Both the position numbers and the translations under genes were made by a program. Positions 33,120-43,583 of a DNA stretch of 64,000 nucleotides are shown here, piece by piece; the stretch's first letter is position 1; each line of letters opens with the position of its first letter. The notes under the pieces were generated by a model. The model saw nothing but the letters and a program-made list of their open reading frames with translations. It searched no databases and had not been told where the DNA came from. Source of the DNA: Odiellus spinosus (lineage: Eukaryota; Arthropoda; Arachnida; Opiliones; Phalangiidae); NCBI GenBank assembly GCA_963920705.1, contig OY987226.1:29224694-29288693 (forward strand), written 5' to 3'.

Positions 33120-36100
33120 TTAAGATTCATCGTTTTTCAATTCCATTGGGTACAGACGTTGTACTGGTCGACGAAGGGACCCTTTTGATGTTTTCAGTAG
33201 ACATGCTCGAATTTTATTGTCTCTGCCGGGGTAAAGTTCTATGATTCTTCCCATTTGCCAAAGATGACGTGGACATTTGTCTTCGTGTATTAAGACTATG
33301 TCATTGACCTGAAGACTTTCTGTTGATTTCGGATTCGAAGAAATGTGTGCCGAACGAAGCTCTAGTAAGTATTCGCTGCGCCAACGTCGCCAAAAACTGT
33401 CCAAGAGGGATTCTCGGTACAGCCATCGTTTCTTCATGTCGTCTTGTTTCAAAGTCTCCTTGATTTTGATCTTCGGTGGAATGGAGTTAAGGCGACGTCC
33501 AATGAGAAGATGTGATGGCGTTAGTGGTGAGGGTTCGGCTGGGTCGCTATTAAAATACGTTAATGGTCGTGAATTTATAGTACCTTCTATTTCGACGAGT
33601 AATGTTTCAAATTCTTCATAATTAATCCGTGCTCGACCCAGAGTCTTCTTTAAGCAAGTTTTGACAGTTTTCACTAGACGTTCAAAAAACCCTCCCCACC
33701 AAGGAGCTCTTTCGACGTTGAATTTCCATCTGATGTTGGCGGTGATAAAGAATTCTTTAAGTTCTGTTTTGGATATATTTTTCCAAAGGTTTTGAAGTTC
33801 TCCGCTCGCTCTTTTAAATGTTTTTGCGTTGTCGGAAAAAACCACTTCACATATACCCCGTCTGCCAACGAATCGTTTTAGTGCCAGAATGAAAGTTTCT
33901 GTAGTTAAATTTGTCACTAGTTCTAGGTGAATGGCTCGGCTAACTGCGCACGTAAATAGGGCAATGTATGATTTATCCATCGTTGTTCCGTTCTTGTTTA
34001 TTTTTACGAATATTGGACCTGCGAAGTCGACACCGGTAACTTGAAAGGGAGCAGATTGGACAATGCGGTCGCTCGGCAACGGGGCAGTTTCTTGTGTAAT
34101 GGCTTTTGATTGGATTTTTCGGCAAATCCAACATTTTGACAGTAGGTTTTTGATTATTTGTCTTCCCTTTGGAATCCAAAAACGATCTCGAAGATGAGTC
34201 AAGGTGCTGTTAAGTCCCATGTGAAATTGTTTCTCATGACTACTATTGATTTGTAACTTGGTGAAGTAAGATTTTCCTGGTAAGATAATAGGATGAGAGA
34301 CGTCAAAGCCAAGTCCAGATTGATGTAGTCTCCCTCCTACTCTTAGTATTTGATACTCGTCTAGAAACGGATTGAGATTCTTGATTTTGGAGTCGATTTT
34401 TATTTCCTTTTTAGACTTCAAACATTGGATTTCCTTGGAATATGCATCCGTTTGAGTTTTTTTCATCCAAAATACTTCGGCGGCTGCTATGTCTTCTGCT
34501 TCTAGTTCGTTACTACTTCGACGATTGTTCTTATGTTTTAGATTGTGAAAATATCTTAAGACCCAAGCGGTGGAACGTAAGAGTCTATTGAGTGAGCTAA
34601 AACGGTAGATGTCTATAATAGGTTCGTTGTTTTGAACATGAAGGGCATTCTGAATAGTTTCGGTCGTCTTCTTTTTTTGCAATTCTGGATCCTTGAGTTC
34701 GTCCATCGGACGAGCTGGTTGAGATTTTTTCGGCCATTCTGTGTTCGGTTTCGACAGGAATTCAGGACCGTGCCACCATTTTTCGCTTGTTAAGAGGGTG
34801 TCGACCTTCATTCCTCTACTAATAAGGTCGGCTGGGTTGTCTCTTCCCGGTATGTGAGACCATTGGATCGGCTCGGAATTTGACTGTATTTCGATGATTC
34901 GATTTGAAACGAACGGTTTCCAATTTGAAGCTTTATCTCGAATCCAATGATAAACGATTGTGCTGTCTGTCCAAAAATGTTGAGTTGGCTGATCGGTTTC
35001 GAAATACCCAGCGACCGATTTCATGAGACGGGCTCCGACAACAGCTGCTAGGAGTTCCAATCTCGGAATGGAGGCCTTTTTGAGTGGGGCTACTCGTGAT
35101 TTAGCAGCAACGATTCTGACATCGAATACGTGATCGGGGAATGCAGACCTCAGATAGACGACAGCGCCATAGGCGATTTTACTTGCATCCGTGAAGCAGT
35201 GGAGTTCGTGAAATTCTCGCTGATTCTTTGGTGTTGAGAGATAACATCTGGGAATTTCAATTTTATTGAGCTTTGGGAGATCTAGACACCATTCATTCCA
35301 TTTCTTTAAAAGGTCGTCAGGTAATGTTTCATCCCACGCTATTCCACGTTCCCACATTTCCTGGAATAGGCATTTGATACGTATAACGTACGGTGACAGT
35401 AAACCGATTGGATCGAATATACGAGAGGCGGCTTGCAAGACGAATCTCTTGGTATTTTTCTTTCCCAGTATATATGCGAGGAGTGGAGTTACGTCGAATC
35501 GAAACATATCCTTTCCTGGAGTCCAGACTATACCAAGTACTTTGAGGAGTGTAGAAACGGGTTCGACGATTTCATCCTTCCCAGAAACATTGATCATTTC
35601 CGGTGAAAATACTCTTCCCCATCGGTCGTGTAATTCTTTAGAATTAGATTTCCATTTCCGGAGCGGCATTTTTGCTGAATTCATAATTTTCACAGCGTCT
35701 GTTGTAATTTTAAAAGCTTCGTCTACATCTTCCGCTCCTCCAACTAAATCGTCAACGTATAGGCATGTCATTAGTAGTTCGTAAGCTTCAGGATATTCAT
35801 CTTTAAATTGACGTAGATGTTTTTTAATTGTGCTGGCTAGAAGGTAGGGACTGGCGTTGACTCCAAATAAGACTCGTGTCATTCGTAAAATGGTAAACTT
35901 GAGCCGTTTATCATCGTGAATGTTGCCTTCGAACCAGAGGAATCGTGTGACGTCCTTATCTTCTTCTGTTAGGCTAATTTGTAAGTACGCCTTTTCAATG
36001 TCGGCCATGAATGCAATTGAAAATCTTCGAAAACGAATGAGTATTCCCAGTAGGCTTGGATTCAAATTGGGTCCGGTGTACAAACAATCGTTCAAGGATG

Positions 36101-38480
36101 GACAATTCTTTGCTTTTGACGAAGCGTCGAAAACGATCCGTAATTTTGTCGAGACTCTGTCATTCTTTACTATCCCTCGATGTGGTACGTAATAAATTTC
36201 AGTTTTTGCAGATTGGTCTGGAATCCTCTCGACGATTCCTCGTTGTAAGTAATCCTCGATGACTTCGGAATATTGAGCGTAGTACGTAGGATTCCTTTGA
36301 AATTGATGAATTAAGTGTCGGAATCGGCTTGCCGCGACTTTATAATTGTCGCTCAAATCTTCACGAGACCTTTTCCACGGTAGTTGGACTTCATATCTCC
36401 CATTTTCCATTTGGTGTATGTAATCTTCAAAATGTCGTAGCGCTTCGTTCTCCGACTGATCAATCTGGATATCGTCGACGATCCCAAGAGCTTCTATGTC
36501 CCAGAAGGATTTCAGTTGTTTAGTGAGTTGGATTTCTTCGATAGTTTCCGTTTGATTGATTAATGTGATTGGCTCTTGAGAGACTCCGATGTTCATGGAA
36601 GAAATGGCTGTAGGTCCATGGATGGTCCAACCCAATATGGTGTTTACGGCAGTTAAGGATTCCGAAAGTCGTTGTACATTTCCATTGACCATTTTCCAAT
36701 AGACATCTGCCCCGATTAGGACGGTAATTTCTTTCGAAGTATTCGCGTGGTTTGTAATTCGATCGGCTAAGTGGAGACCTCGGACTTCCATTTGTTTGTT
36801 GATGTCGTGACTAGGTACTTCAATGAGAGCGCTGCTTATTTTAGGCGTTTCAAGAGCTTCAATGGTAATCAATTCTGAGAGATTGGTGCTCTTCAAGGTA
36901 AGGAGAACTCTTCTTCTACTTTGAGGGGTAGCGTTTTTGCTTTCAAAGGAGTGAATGGAAATATTTTCGACACCTATTACAGGTAGCTTGAGATTCTTGG
37001 ATACCGATTCCTTTATAAATGTTCGGGTGCTTCCTCCATCTAGAAGACATCGGACAACTTGAGTCCTTTCATTAGATTCGGCAATGGCGTATGCTGTTTG
37101 TAGAAGAATGGTTGATTGGCTGACTTCGTTGCTTTTAGAAGCAACTGTTTGTACGTTAACTTCCTTGGATTTTGTTGATTGATCGTCAGCTATTGGATAC
37201 TTCGTCGGACAAATGACTTCGTGATGGCGGGCTTTGCAAACTTGACAATTAACCCTTGATCGACATTTATTGGAAATATGGCCTCTTCTAGCGCAGACGA
37301 AACAATATCCCCTTTTCATTAATTTTTCTTTTCTTTCCTCACAGTTTAATTCTTTGCAGTCTTGAAATTCGTGATTTTTGGAAAAGCAAAATGCACATTG
37401 TACATTTTTGGTTTGAATTTCTTCGACTTGCGTATTGAGAGCGGAAGCGGACGAATAGTTCCTTGAACTTCTATGTTGACCTTTTTCATCTCGACGTCCC
37501 CATAAGTTAGGTTTTAGATTATCGGATAAGTGCGGCGACGGCTCTTGATTTCGACTGACTAGATGAAACGTTCTTTCTCTGCTTTCTATTTCCCTTTGCA
37601 GAAATTTCAAAAGTCGCTCTACGTTCCATTCCTCGTCTAATTCGGCACTACGACTGAATTGCAGTATTATTTCCTCTGGAATTCGTTGCATCAGGATCGG
37701 ACATAGAAGAGTTCCATACGTATCAGATTCAACTCCCAATGATGCTAAACTTCTAACTTGTAATTCACAAGCATCGTATAATTTTCGAAGACCAGTGATG
37801 TCTCTTGATTGTCTGACTGGTTGTAGATTGAGCAGTTTATTCATATGCGCATTGATGACCAAATCTGTTCTCCCGAAACGTTCCTTCAGTATTTTCACCG
37901 CCTCTTGGTAGTTTTCGTCGGAGATTGACAAACCAATGATAGCGCTGAGGGCAACTCCCTTCAGATAAGTCTTAAGATACGTGAATTTTTCAGTATCTTC
38001 GAGATCAGTGTCGTGAATGGCAGCTTTAAATTGTGACCAGAATTCTTGCCAGCCGCTAACGTCTCCATCATACTTCTCGATGGTTATTCTTGGGAGTTTT
38101 ATGTTTACTCGATTAGATTGATCCGTTTCTTGTCTTTGATTGGAACTTCGGAATGATAGTGTAGGGTTAGGTCTTCTATCTTTAGCGTCTTGAAGGCTAC
38201 GAATTCGGTGATTTATTCGAGTCTTGGTTGACGTGATTCTTTCGGCATATTCCATGTTTTTAGCAATTTCCTCTTCGTAGTCCTTTTCGACGGTTAATTC
38301 GGCCTCAATCCATTCGTCAAGATCCTTCAGTGATTTTTCTTTCATTTTCAATTGATCTAACAGTATTTCGAATTGTTGATCGTCTGTATCTTGTATCGAT
38401 TGGTCGATGTTCGTGATGAGTTTGGAAACTGCAGTTCTAATTACTTTACGCTTTATCTTGTATTTGTTCAAGTCGTTCAT
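33120..38480 (-). CDS. BEL/Pao gag-pol polyprotein
   Basis: 1786 uninterrupted codons. Order: coiled N-terminal gag with a KYDGDVSGWQEFW (DUF1759-type) region near residue 135; zinc knuckles near 360-420 (CAFCFSKNHEFQDC, CFVCARRGHISNKC, CQVCKARHHEVIC); aspartic protease CLLDGGSTRTF near 478; reverse transcriptase with DIEKAYLQI and YVDD at about 907; RNase H from LHCFTDAS near 1093; integrase with HEKQFHMG zinc motif near 1413, VDFAGP near 1484, FSDNAKT near 1548 and GGFFERLV near 1597; then an LPSRPLTY-like C-terminal region. All catalytic residues are present. Together these proteins copy and integrate the element through a virus-like particle. Confidence 0.97.
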   Translation of the reverse strand: MNDLNKYKIKRKVIRTAVSKLITNIDQSIQDTDDQQFEILLDQLKMKEKSLKDLDEWIEAELTVEKDYEEEIAKNMEYAERITSTKTRINHRIRSLQDAKDRRPNPTLSFRSSNQRQETDQSNRVNIKLPRITIEKYDGDVSGWQEFWSQFKAAIHDTDLEDTEKFTYLKTYLKGVALSAIIGLSISDENYQEAVKILKERFGRTDLVINAHMNKLLNLQPVRQSRDITGLRKLYDACELQVRSLASLGVESDTYGTLLCPILMQRIPEEIILQFSRSAELDEEWNVERLLKFLQREIESRERTFHLVSRNQEPSPHLSDNLKPNLWGRRDEKGQHRSSRNYSSASALNTQVEEIQTKNVQCAFCFSKNHEFQDCKELNCEERKEKLMKRGYCFVCARRGHISNKCRSRVNCQVCKARHHEVICPTKYPIADDQSTKSKEVNVQTVASKSNEVSQSTILLQTAYAIAESNERTQVVRCLLDGGSTRTFIKESVSKNLKLPVIGVENISIHSFESKNATPQSRRRVLLTLKSTNLSELITIEALETPKISSALIEVPSHDINKQMEVRGLHLADRITNHANTSKEITVLIGADVYWKMVNGNVQRLSESLTAVNTILGWTIHGPTAISSMNIGVSQEPITLINQTETIEEIQLTKQLKSFWDIEALGIVDDIQIDQSENEALRHFEDYIHQMENGRYEVQLPWKRSREDLSDNYKVAASRFRHLIHQFQRNPTYYAQYSEVIEDYLQRGIVERIPDQSAKTEIYYVPHRGIVKNDRVSTKLRIVFDASSKAKNCPSLNDCLYTGPNLNPSLLGILIRFRRFSIAFMADIEKAYLQISLTEEDKDVTRFLWFEGNIHDDKRLKFTILRMTRVLFGVNASPYLLASTIKKHLRQFKDEYPEAYELLMTCLYVDDLVGGAEDVDEAFKITTDAVKIMNSAKMPLRKWKSNSKELHDRWGRVFSPEMINVSGKDEIVEPVSTLLKVLGIVWTPGKDMFRFDVTPLLAYILGKKNTKRFVLQAASRIFDPIGLLSPYVIRIKCLFQEMWERGIAWDETLPDDLLKKWNEWCLDLPKLNKIEIPRCYLSTPKNQREFHELHCFTDASKIAYGAVVYLRSAFPDHVFDVRIVAAKSRVAPLKKASIPRLELLAAVVGARLMKSVAGYFETDQPTQHFWTDSTIVYHWIRDKASNWKPFVSNRIIEIQSNSEPIQWSHIPGRDNPADLISRGMKVDTLLTSEKWWHGPEFLSKPNTEWPKKSQPARPMDELKDPELQKKKTTETIQNALHVQNNEPIIDIYRFSSLNRLLRSTAWVLRYFHNLKHKNNRRSSNELEAEDIAAAEVFWMKKTQTDAYSKEIQCLKSKKEIKIDSKIKNLNPFLDEYQILRVGGRLHQSGLGFDVSHPIILPGKSYFTKLQINSSHEKQFHMGLNSTLTHLRDRFWIPKGRQIIKNLLSKCWICRKIQSKAITQETAPLPSDRIVQSAPFQVTGVDFAGPIFVKINKNGTTMDKSYIALFTCAVSRAIHLELVTNLTTETFILALKRFVGRRGICEVVFSDNAKTFKRASGELQNLWKNISKTELKEFFITANIRWKFNVERAPWWGGFFERLVKTVKTCLKKTLGRARINYEEFETLLVEIEGTINSRPLTYFNSDPAEPSPLTPSHLLIGRRLNSIPPKIKIKETLKQDDMKKRWLYRESLLDSFWRRWRSEYLLELRSAHISSNPKSTESLQVNDIVLIHEDKCPRHLWQMGRIIELYPGRDNKIRACLLKTSKGSLRRPVQRLYPMELKNDES

Positions 38481-38507
38481 CTTTTCGATAAGTCGTTGAT
38501 TTCCTGT

Positions 38508-38525
38508 TCCCGGGTTTCGGCACCA
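38508..38525 (-). promoter_or_regulatory. BEL/Pao primer binding site, tRNA-Phe
   Basis: On the element strand TGGTGCCGAAACCCGGGA begins one base after the 5' LTR. It is complementary to the 3' end of animal tRNA-Phe, including CCA. Confidence 0.85.
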
Positions 38526-38526
38526 A

Positions 38527-38860
38527 TGTGAAATGTAGAGAATTCGAGAATCAGCACTTCCGTTTAAATGGGTTAAATAAACTTAGTGTTCTCTAACATT
38601 AATCGCAACTGAATATAACTAAGGAATCAATGACTTCAATAAAGACGATAAGTTAAAACTTAATTAGAACATTTATTATAAGCGTAAATTGTGTACAGGT
38701 TAAAATCCAACTAACTCATTTAAGTTTTTACATCTCTTTATATATATAAGTTTTATTTTTTATTGCCGTTAATTTGACGTTTGTTCAATTATAATTAAAA
38801 AACATGAATAATGATAAGAACGATGAAGCGAAAGATCATTTTTTAAGTCTATTTTTTACA
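38527..38860 (-). repeat. BEL/Pao 5' LTR
   Basis: 334 bp, adjacent to the primer binding site. On the element strand it is the upstream LTR. Confidence 0.95.
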
Positions 38861-38865
38861 AAATA

Positions 38866-39245
38866 CATGTTCTTATAATATAAATTATCATTAGAGCATA
38901 GGCTGTACTGTGTGATTATCTTTGAGATAATCCACTGATTTGATAAAGACGAAGGATTTAGTCTGGGATGGCAATGAAGACAAGGAATTAAAACGACGAA
39001 GATTTTGTAGCAAGTTCCTCTTAGACAAACCAAGAAATATTGTAGACTGAATGTTCCATTTACAACCCATTTTCGGTAGATGATCGGCAATTACTTCCGG
39101 TACAGTTTTCGTCTAAAATTCTTGTTTTGACGTGCTAATAGAGGACCATTACTGATATTTTCATCATGCAAGTGATCCCAGTCATTGGAAGAATCAAAGG
39201 ATTGAGCTGGTCGAGAGGGTATTTTCCAAACCGGCTGACAAGACG
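38866..39245. other. No gene recognised
   Basis: Continuation of the pre-insertion locus after the BEL/Pao element. The minus-strand open frame at 38836-39090 begins inside the LTR and is accidental. Confidence 0.5.
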
Positions 39246-39521
39246 TTAGCTTCCACTCCTATGATAAAAAAAATATCTTGAATACTGAAATAGACTAATT
39301 TCCATACCGTTAATATTTATACTTGAATAGCTCCTTTTATGTTTAGAATAACGAGGCCGTATGAAGAATTGTTGAGCTTTTACTGACTGTAAGAATCTCA
39401 TATGTCGAGTCCGAAAACACTCACTGCTTGCATGTTTCAATTCTTCGTAGCCAGGCCGTCTCTTTCTGGTGATAAATGAAAGCCGTGTCGCTGCTCTGTT
39501 GACTTCAAATGGTGATGACAT
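39246..39521 (-). CDS. MSSPFEVNRA-family ORF, palindrome left arm
   Basis: 91 codons. Arg/Ser/aromatic-rich: MSSPFEVNRAATRLSFITRK, then HASSECFRTRHMRF and QQFFIRPRYSKH. A TATA box (39668-39674, minus) lies about 150 bp upstream. The mirror-image ORF is at 51870. The last residues differ from that copy because homology stops at CAGTATTCAAG, so this is probably a first exon or truncated gene. No family recognised. Confidence 0.45.
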   Translation of the reverse strand: MSSPFEVNRAATRLSFITRKRRPGYEELKHASSECFRTRHMRFLQSVKAQQFFIRPRYSKHKRSYSSININGMEISLFQYSRYFFYHRSGS

Positions 39522-41563
39522 TCTGCTCTGGTTGATTTTCTCACTTAAGTCACTATAGCTCTCTTTCGTCTGGTCTCGTCTTGTCTTGTCTCGTCTCCTG
39601 GTCTGCTAACGAAGTTCACTCTACACGGCTTATTTTGATTATGAAAATAATCGGAAATGTTTCTTGGTTTTATAGTGGAGAAATCTGAAGCCTATTTTTT
39701 TCCAACATCAGATAACCATTTTTTATTCAAAACTGATGTTTTTTTAAACACGGGAAACCTACTGTACTTCTGTCCAAGGGGAGTTTTCACGACTATAATT
39801 TTTCTTAAGAGGTTTAACATTTTGTATCAATCCGCCTCAGCTTTAAATCTTATGTCGTTTCTATCTTGGATGCCCGTGTAAACGTACCTTTATTTAGATT
39901 CTTCAATCCACCCCAAGTTTGCAGCAAGCCTTAACCTATACTGCCCGTTATACCTTTGCTTTTTGGACTAAATGATATATGGAAAACAGCTTAGCGCGTG
40001 TTGCCAACTCAAGCTGGTATTAAACGGTCACATTTCATTAAATTTTTGGAAAATTTCTTAAATAGCTTATCTACAGTTTAATAAATTAAATTTTTGTTCA
40101 TCAATTTAGAACCACTTAATAAAGATCGCTAGGTTTATGTTTTAACCTTTTCGTAACCCATTCAGCCACCTTTCTCTCTATTACTTCATATACCTTATCA
40201 ATCTTTCATTATAGAAATCTTTGTTTAACTAAGAGAAGCACTCGTAAACAATAAACTATACTTTCTCTCTATTAGCTCGAATTCAATGGATATTCCTTAT
40301 CATTCTACTGTTTAAGAAATAAAATTTGTTTATCATTTTGAAGCAATTAATAAAAATCGGCTAAGCTTATGATTTCACCCTTTTGTAACCAATTCAGGCA
40401 CCTTACACTCTATTACTTCATATAATTTATCAATATTTCATTATTTAAATCTGTGTTTAACTAGAGAAATACTCGTACCGAAAGAAGTCTTATCAAATTT
40501 TTACCTCCCCGATCATGCCAGCTTATCGTTCAATTCCGTTTAACGGGAATTACCTCCTTTAAGCGTGGCTGCCACAATGAGTTTCAGGTGTCGTGCAATT
40601 ACATACAACAGGACGTCTCCAATTGTATATTATCGCATTCCACCATCCACTTTACGGTCAAACCTCGATGCTGGACAGTTGAAGGCGATTATACGCAATG
40701 GGACGTCTCCCACTGTTATAATCACCTCCGACCATCCTCACACCAAGGTCCAACCTCTAGTGTCCGATCTCAGCGGACCATATTAGCGAGGCGTCCCTCA
40801 CTAATATAGTCCACATCAACCTTCCACTCCAGTCATCTCCTCCCTCTACGGGTCTTTGTGGTGCAGTTACCGAATGCCTAGGGTTACGACAAACGTCTAG
40901 ACGTTGAGAAGGGGGGTTTTCCCCAACTCTTCTCGGTTACTCGGTGAATAAAGGTTAGCGAAAGCTATATATACCCCTTTTCCATGCCCTAACTATTTTG
41001 GCCTTATGCCGCGATTTCTTTTAGTGAATTGAAGCGTATAATTCATTTAAATTTTAATTTAATATAATAATATTGTTAAACTGAATCTAATTAATAAAGA
41101 AGCTGAAAAATCAATTAAAAATTCGAGATAGTTTAGAAGATATTTAAGAAATTTCCCAAAAATTTAATGAAATGTGACCGTTTAATACCAGCTTGAGTTG
41201 GCAACACGCGCTTAGCTGTTTTCCATATATCATTTAGTCCAAAAAGCAAAGGTATAACGGGCAGTATAGGCTTAGTCTTGCTGCAAACTTGGGGTGGATT
41301 GAAGAATCTAAATAAAAGTGCGTTTACACGGGTATCCCACCGTCCACTGAATTCGAATTAATACAGACAAAGGTACTTTGACAAAATTTGATAAGACTTC
41401 TTTCGGTACGAGAGTTTCTCTAGTTAAACACAGATTTAAATAATGAAATATTGATAAAGTATATGAAGTAATAGAGAGTAAGGTGCCTGAATTGGTTACA
41501 AAAGGGTGAAATCATAAGCTTAGCCGATTTTTATTAATTGCTTCAAAATGATAAACAAAAATT
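39262..41563. repeat. Palindromic terminal-region family, copy 1
   Basis: Left arm (39262 to about 40510), a unique-like centre (about 40510-41030) and a right arm cut at 41563. The arms hold a block that includes GTTGGCAACACGCGC and CTTGCTGCAAACTTGGGG, a TATA box and an ORF pointing outward. The centre is homologous to 6024-6190 of the first palindrome. The right arm breaks at ATT and joins Mag pol. Confidence 0.8.
39668..39674 (-). promoter_or_regulatory. TATA box, MSSPFEVNRA ORF left arm
   Basis: On the minus strand CCACTATAAAACC, identical in context to 51727 and similar to 1839. Confidence 0.55.
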
Positions 41564-42218
41564 CTTCGTCAACTGCGATTTGCATGAAAGCTTCACTAAG
41601 ATCTATTTCTGAGTAGCGTTGACCTTCTGCCAACTTCTCGAACATTTCTTCTATACGTGGCATAGGGTGCTGGTCCACCTGCAATACCGGATTAACCGTG
41701 ATTTTATAGTCTCCACAAAGTCGAATAGAACCGTTTGGCTTTACTATAGAAACCACTGGTGTAGCCCAATCCGAGAAATCAACCGAAGTAATAATGCCTT
41801 CCTCTTCAAGTCGTTCTATTTCTTTTTCTATCAACGGACGAAGAGCATAAGCAACGTTACGAGCCTTGCAAAACTTTGGTTTAACTCCTTCTCGAAGATG
41901 TAAATGTGCTTCAAAATGTTTAAGTTTTCCTACCATAGGATCAAATACGGTCTTGTGCTTCACTAGTATAGCATTTAGCTTAGGAACGTGCTCTTTAATG
42001 TTATTCAATTTTGAAGTTGTGCGAGTATTCAAACTTTTCCAGTCCAGTACTATCTTGTTTAACCAGCTGCGACCAAACAGAGGTATTCCGTCTCCTAAGA
42101 CATAGAGCAAATCTTGAACTTCTTGTGAACCGTAACGAATCGTAACTGTCAAAACTCCTAATGGTTTAACTACCTCTTTAGTATACGTAGAAAGTCGTTT
42201 CTTAGTTGGTTGTACGCG
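41564..42218 (-). pseudogene. Mag-like pol, truncated by deletion (copy 1)
   Basis: Same sequence as the start of the copy 2 pol: protease end, WATPVVSIVKPNGSIRLCGD (RT motif), QRYSEIDLSEAFMQIAVDEE (first catalytic Asp). It is then cut at 41563, and the last codons are read from the palindromic repeat. YxDD, RNase H and integrase are absent, so no enzyme can be made. Confidence 0.85.
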
Positions 42219-43276
42219 TTATCGTAAAGCTTCTTTGGTATTACTGATACCGAAGCACCAGTGTCCAATTCCATTAATAGAGGTTTGTTTTGAACTTGTA
42301 CTTCTATAAAAATTGTATCATCCTCTTCTGGGACTCCCTTGGCCTTGACTGTCTTGACTGTAAACACGTGTCCTTCGAAATTATAGTCGTCGTCTGCTTC
42401 TGAATTAGAATTATCATTTACTGCGTTCTTCTCCATATCCAAATAGTTTAAGTTTTTCTTCGTCTGTTTCGTTTTCCGTTTTTGTTTATGAAGTTCAGAA
42501 GTCGAAGTACACATACGTTGGACATGGCCGAACCTCTTACATCTATTACATCGAGCGCGGCGGAATCGACAGGAGCTGTCCTGATGATCCGTCGCTCCGC
42601 AGCGAAAACAAGGTTTACCTCCCCCCTCCCTTCCCTCCGAGCGAAAGGAAGAAGCGGGCGAACGCTGACCGAACGGGGTAGACGCACCCCGAGGGCGAGA
42701 GGAAAAACGATTCCCGGCGAAGGCGTGGACCGGGCTCGGTGAGGCAGAAGCCTGAAGTTCGACAGAGTCTTTCGCGGCGGTTTCCATGGATACGGCGATA
42801 TCCACCGCCCCTTGAAACGTCAAAGCTGTCTTCGATATCAAACGGCGCAAAATGGCGTCGTTGGCGAGACCCGCGACAAAGCGATCTCGCAACAAGTCCG
42901 AGAGAGTAGCGCCAAAATCACAGCGTACGGACAATCTTTTCAGTTCAGCCACGAACGCGGAAATTGTCTGACCGTCTTGCTGACGGCAGCGATTAAATCG
43001 GAATCGCTCTGCAACAATTAAAGGTTTAGGCGCTAAATGGTCCCCTAAAATAGTTTTTAAATGGGCCAAAGTGTGAGTCGACGGCGCGTCTGGGGCCGTT
43101 AAACTATGTAGCAAGGTGTACGTTTTTGGGCCTAATAAACCGAGCAAAGTAGCAACTTGCTTATCTGCGGCAATGTCTTGCGCGTGAAAATATAGTTCGA
43201 CCCGCTCTATATACGTCGGCCAGTCGCACGACGAAGCGTCGTAAGGTTCTATGAGGACTGTCGAAATAGTAGCCAT
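42170..43276 (-). CDS. Mag-like gag and protease, intact (copy 1)
   Basis: 368 codons: capsid-like gag (ATISTVLIEPYDASSCDWPT, VAELKRLSVRCDFG, RDRFVAGL), two zinc knuckles (CFRCGATDHQDSSC and CNRCKRFGHVQRMC), then the start of the aspartic protease LLMELDTGASVSVI. The frame ends inside the protease region; pol continues in another frame from about 42210. The copy 2 version has a nonsense mutation, so this is the intact gag. Confidence 0.85.
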   Translation of the reverse strand: MATISTVLIEPYDASSCDWPTYIERVELYFHAQDIAADKQVATLLGLLGPKTYTLLHSLTAPDAPSTHTLAHLKTILGDHLAPKPLIVAERFRFNRCRQQDGQTISAFVAELKRLSVRCDFGATLSDLLRDRFVAGLANDAILRRLISKTALTFQGAVDIAVSMETAAKDSVELQASASPSPVHAFAGNRFSSRPRGASTPFGQRSPASSFRSEGREGGGKPCFRCGATDHQDSSCRFRRARCNRCKRFGHVQRMCTSTSELHKQKRKTKQTKKNLNYLDMEKNAVNDNSNSEADDDYNFEGHVFTVKTVKAKGVPEEDDTIFIEVQVQNKPLLMELDTGASVSVIPKKLYDNAYNQLRNDFLRILKR

Positions 43277-43311
43277 CTTGTTGAAAAAGATTTAATGCGT
43301 AGTGGTCCAAA

Positions 43312-43329
43312 ATCCCATCTCCGTCGCCA
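43312..43329 (-). promoter_or_regulatory. Mag-like primer binding site, copy 1
   Basis: Element strand TGGCGACGGAGATGGGAT, 4 nt after the LTR. It resembles the complement of a tRNA-Ser 3' end, as used by Mag elements. The tRNA match was not checked beyond the last 10 or so bases. Confidence 0.55.
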
Positions 43330-43333
43330 ATTT

Positions 43334-43583
43334 TGTTATATTTCTTACCGCAGTCTTCTTCCCGAGCCAGTGTTCTTAACGTTTAGGTTTCTTTTTATCG
43401 AACTTACTTATTATTTATTTGACTGTTCATGTTTAACTTTTATAGTGGGAAGAGACGTCCTGCTCCTACAGGCACGCGAGGGTCGACTGAATAATAATAG
43501 ATCTCTACCTTAATACTATGGCAGAGATAAACTAGACCAAAGCTAGAGATGCTATCGCCATCTATGAGTGTAGGAACATAACA
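43334..43583 (-). repeat. Mag-like 5' LTR, copy 1
   Basis: About 250 bp bounded by TGTTATAT and ATAACA inverted ends. It contains a TTTTATAG box. It interrupts the gag of another retrotransposon. No matching 3' LTR is seen, because copy 1 lost that side by deletion. Confidence 0.65.

Larger units (their letters stand above)
32764..38860 (-). mobile_element. Intact BEL/Pao LTR retrotransposon
   Basis: 6097 bp with two 334-bp LTRs differing at one position seen, TG..CA ends, and a 5-bp target duplication AAATA on both sides (32759-32763 and 38861-38865). It has a tRNA-Phe primer site, a polypurine tract, and a single uninterrupted polyprotein ORF. This is the youngest insertion in the window and could be active. 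It inserted into the Polinton-type locus. Confidence 0.97.

Noticed and set aside
38836..39090. 84-codon minus-strand ORF beside the BEL/Pao LTR
   Set aside because: It spans the LTR edge and so is created by the insertion.
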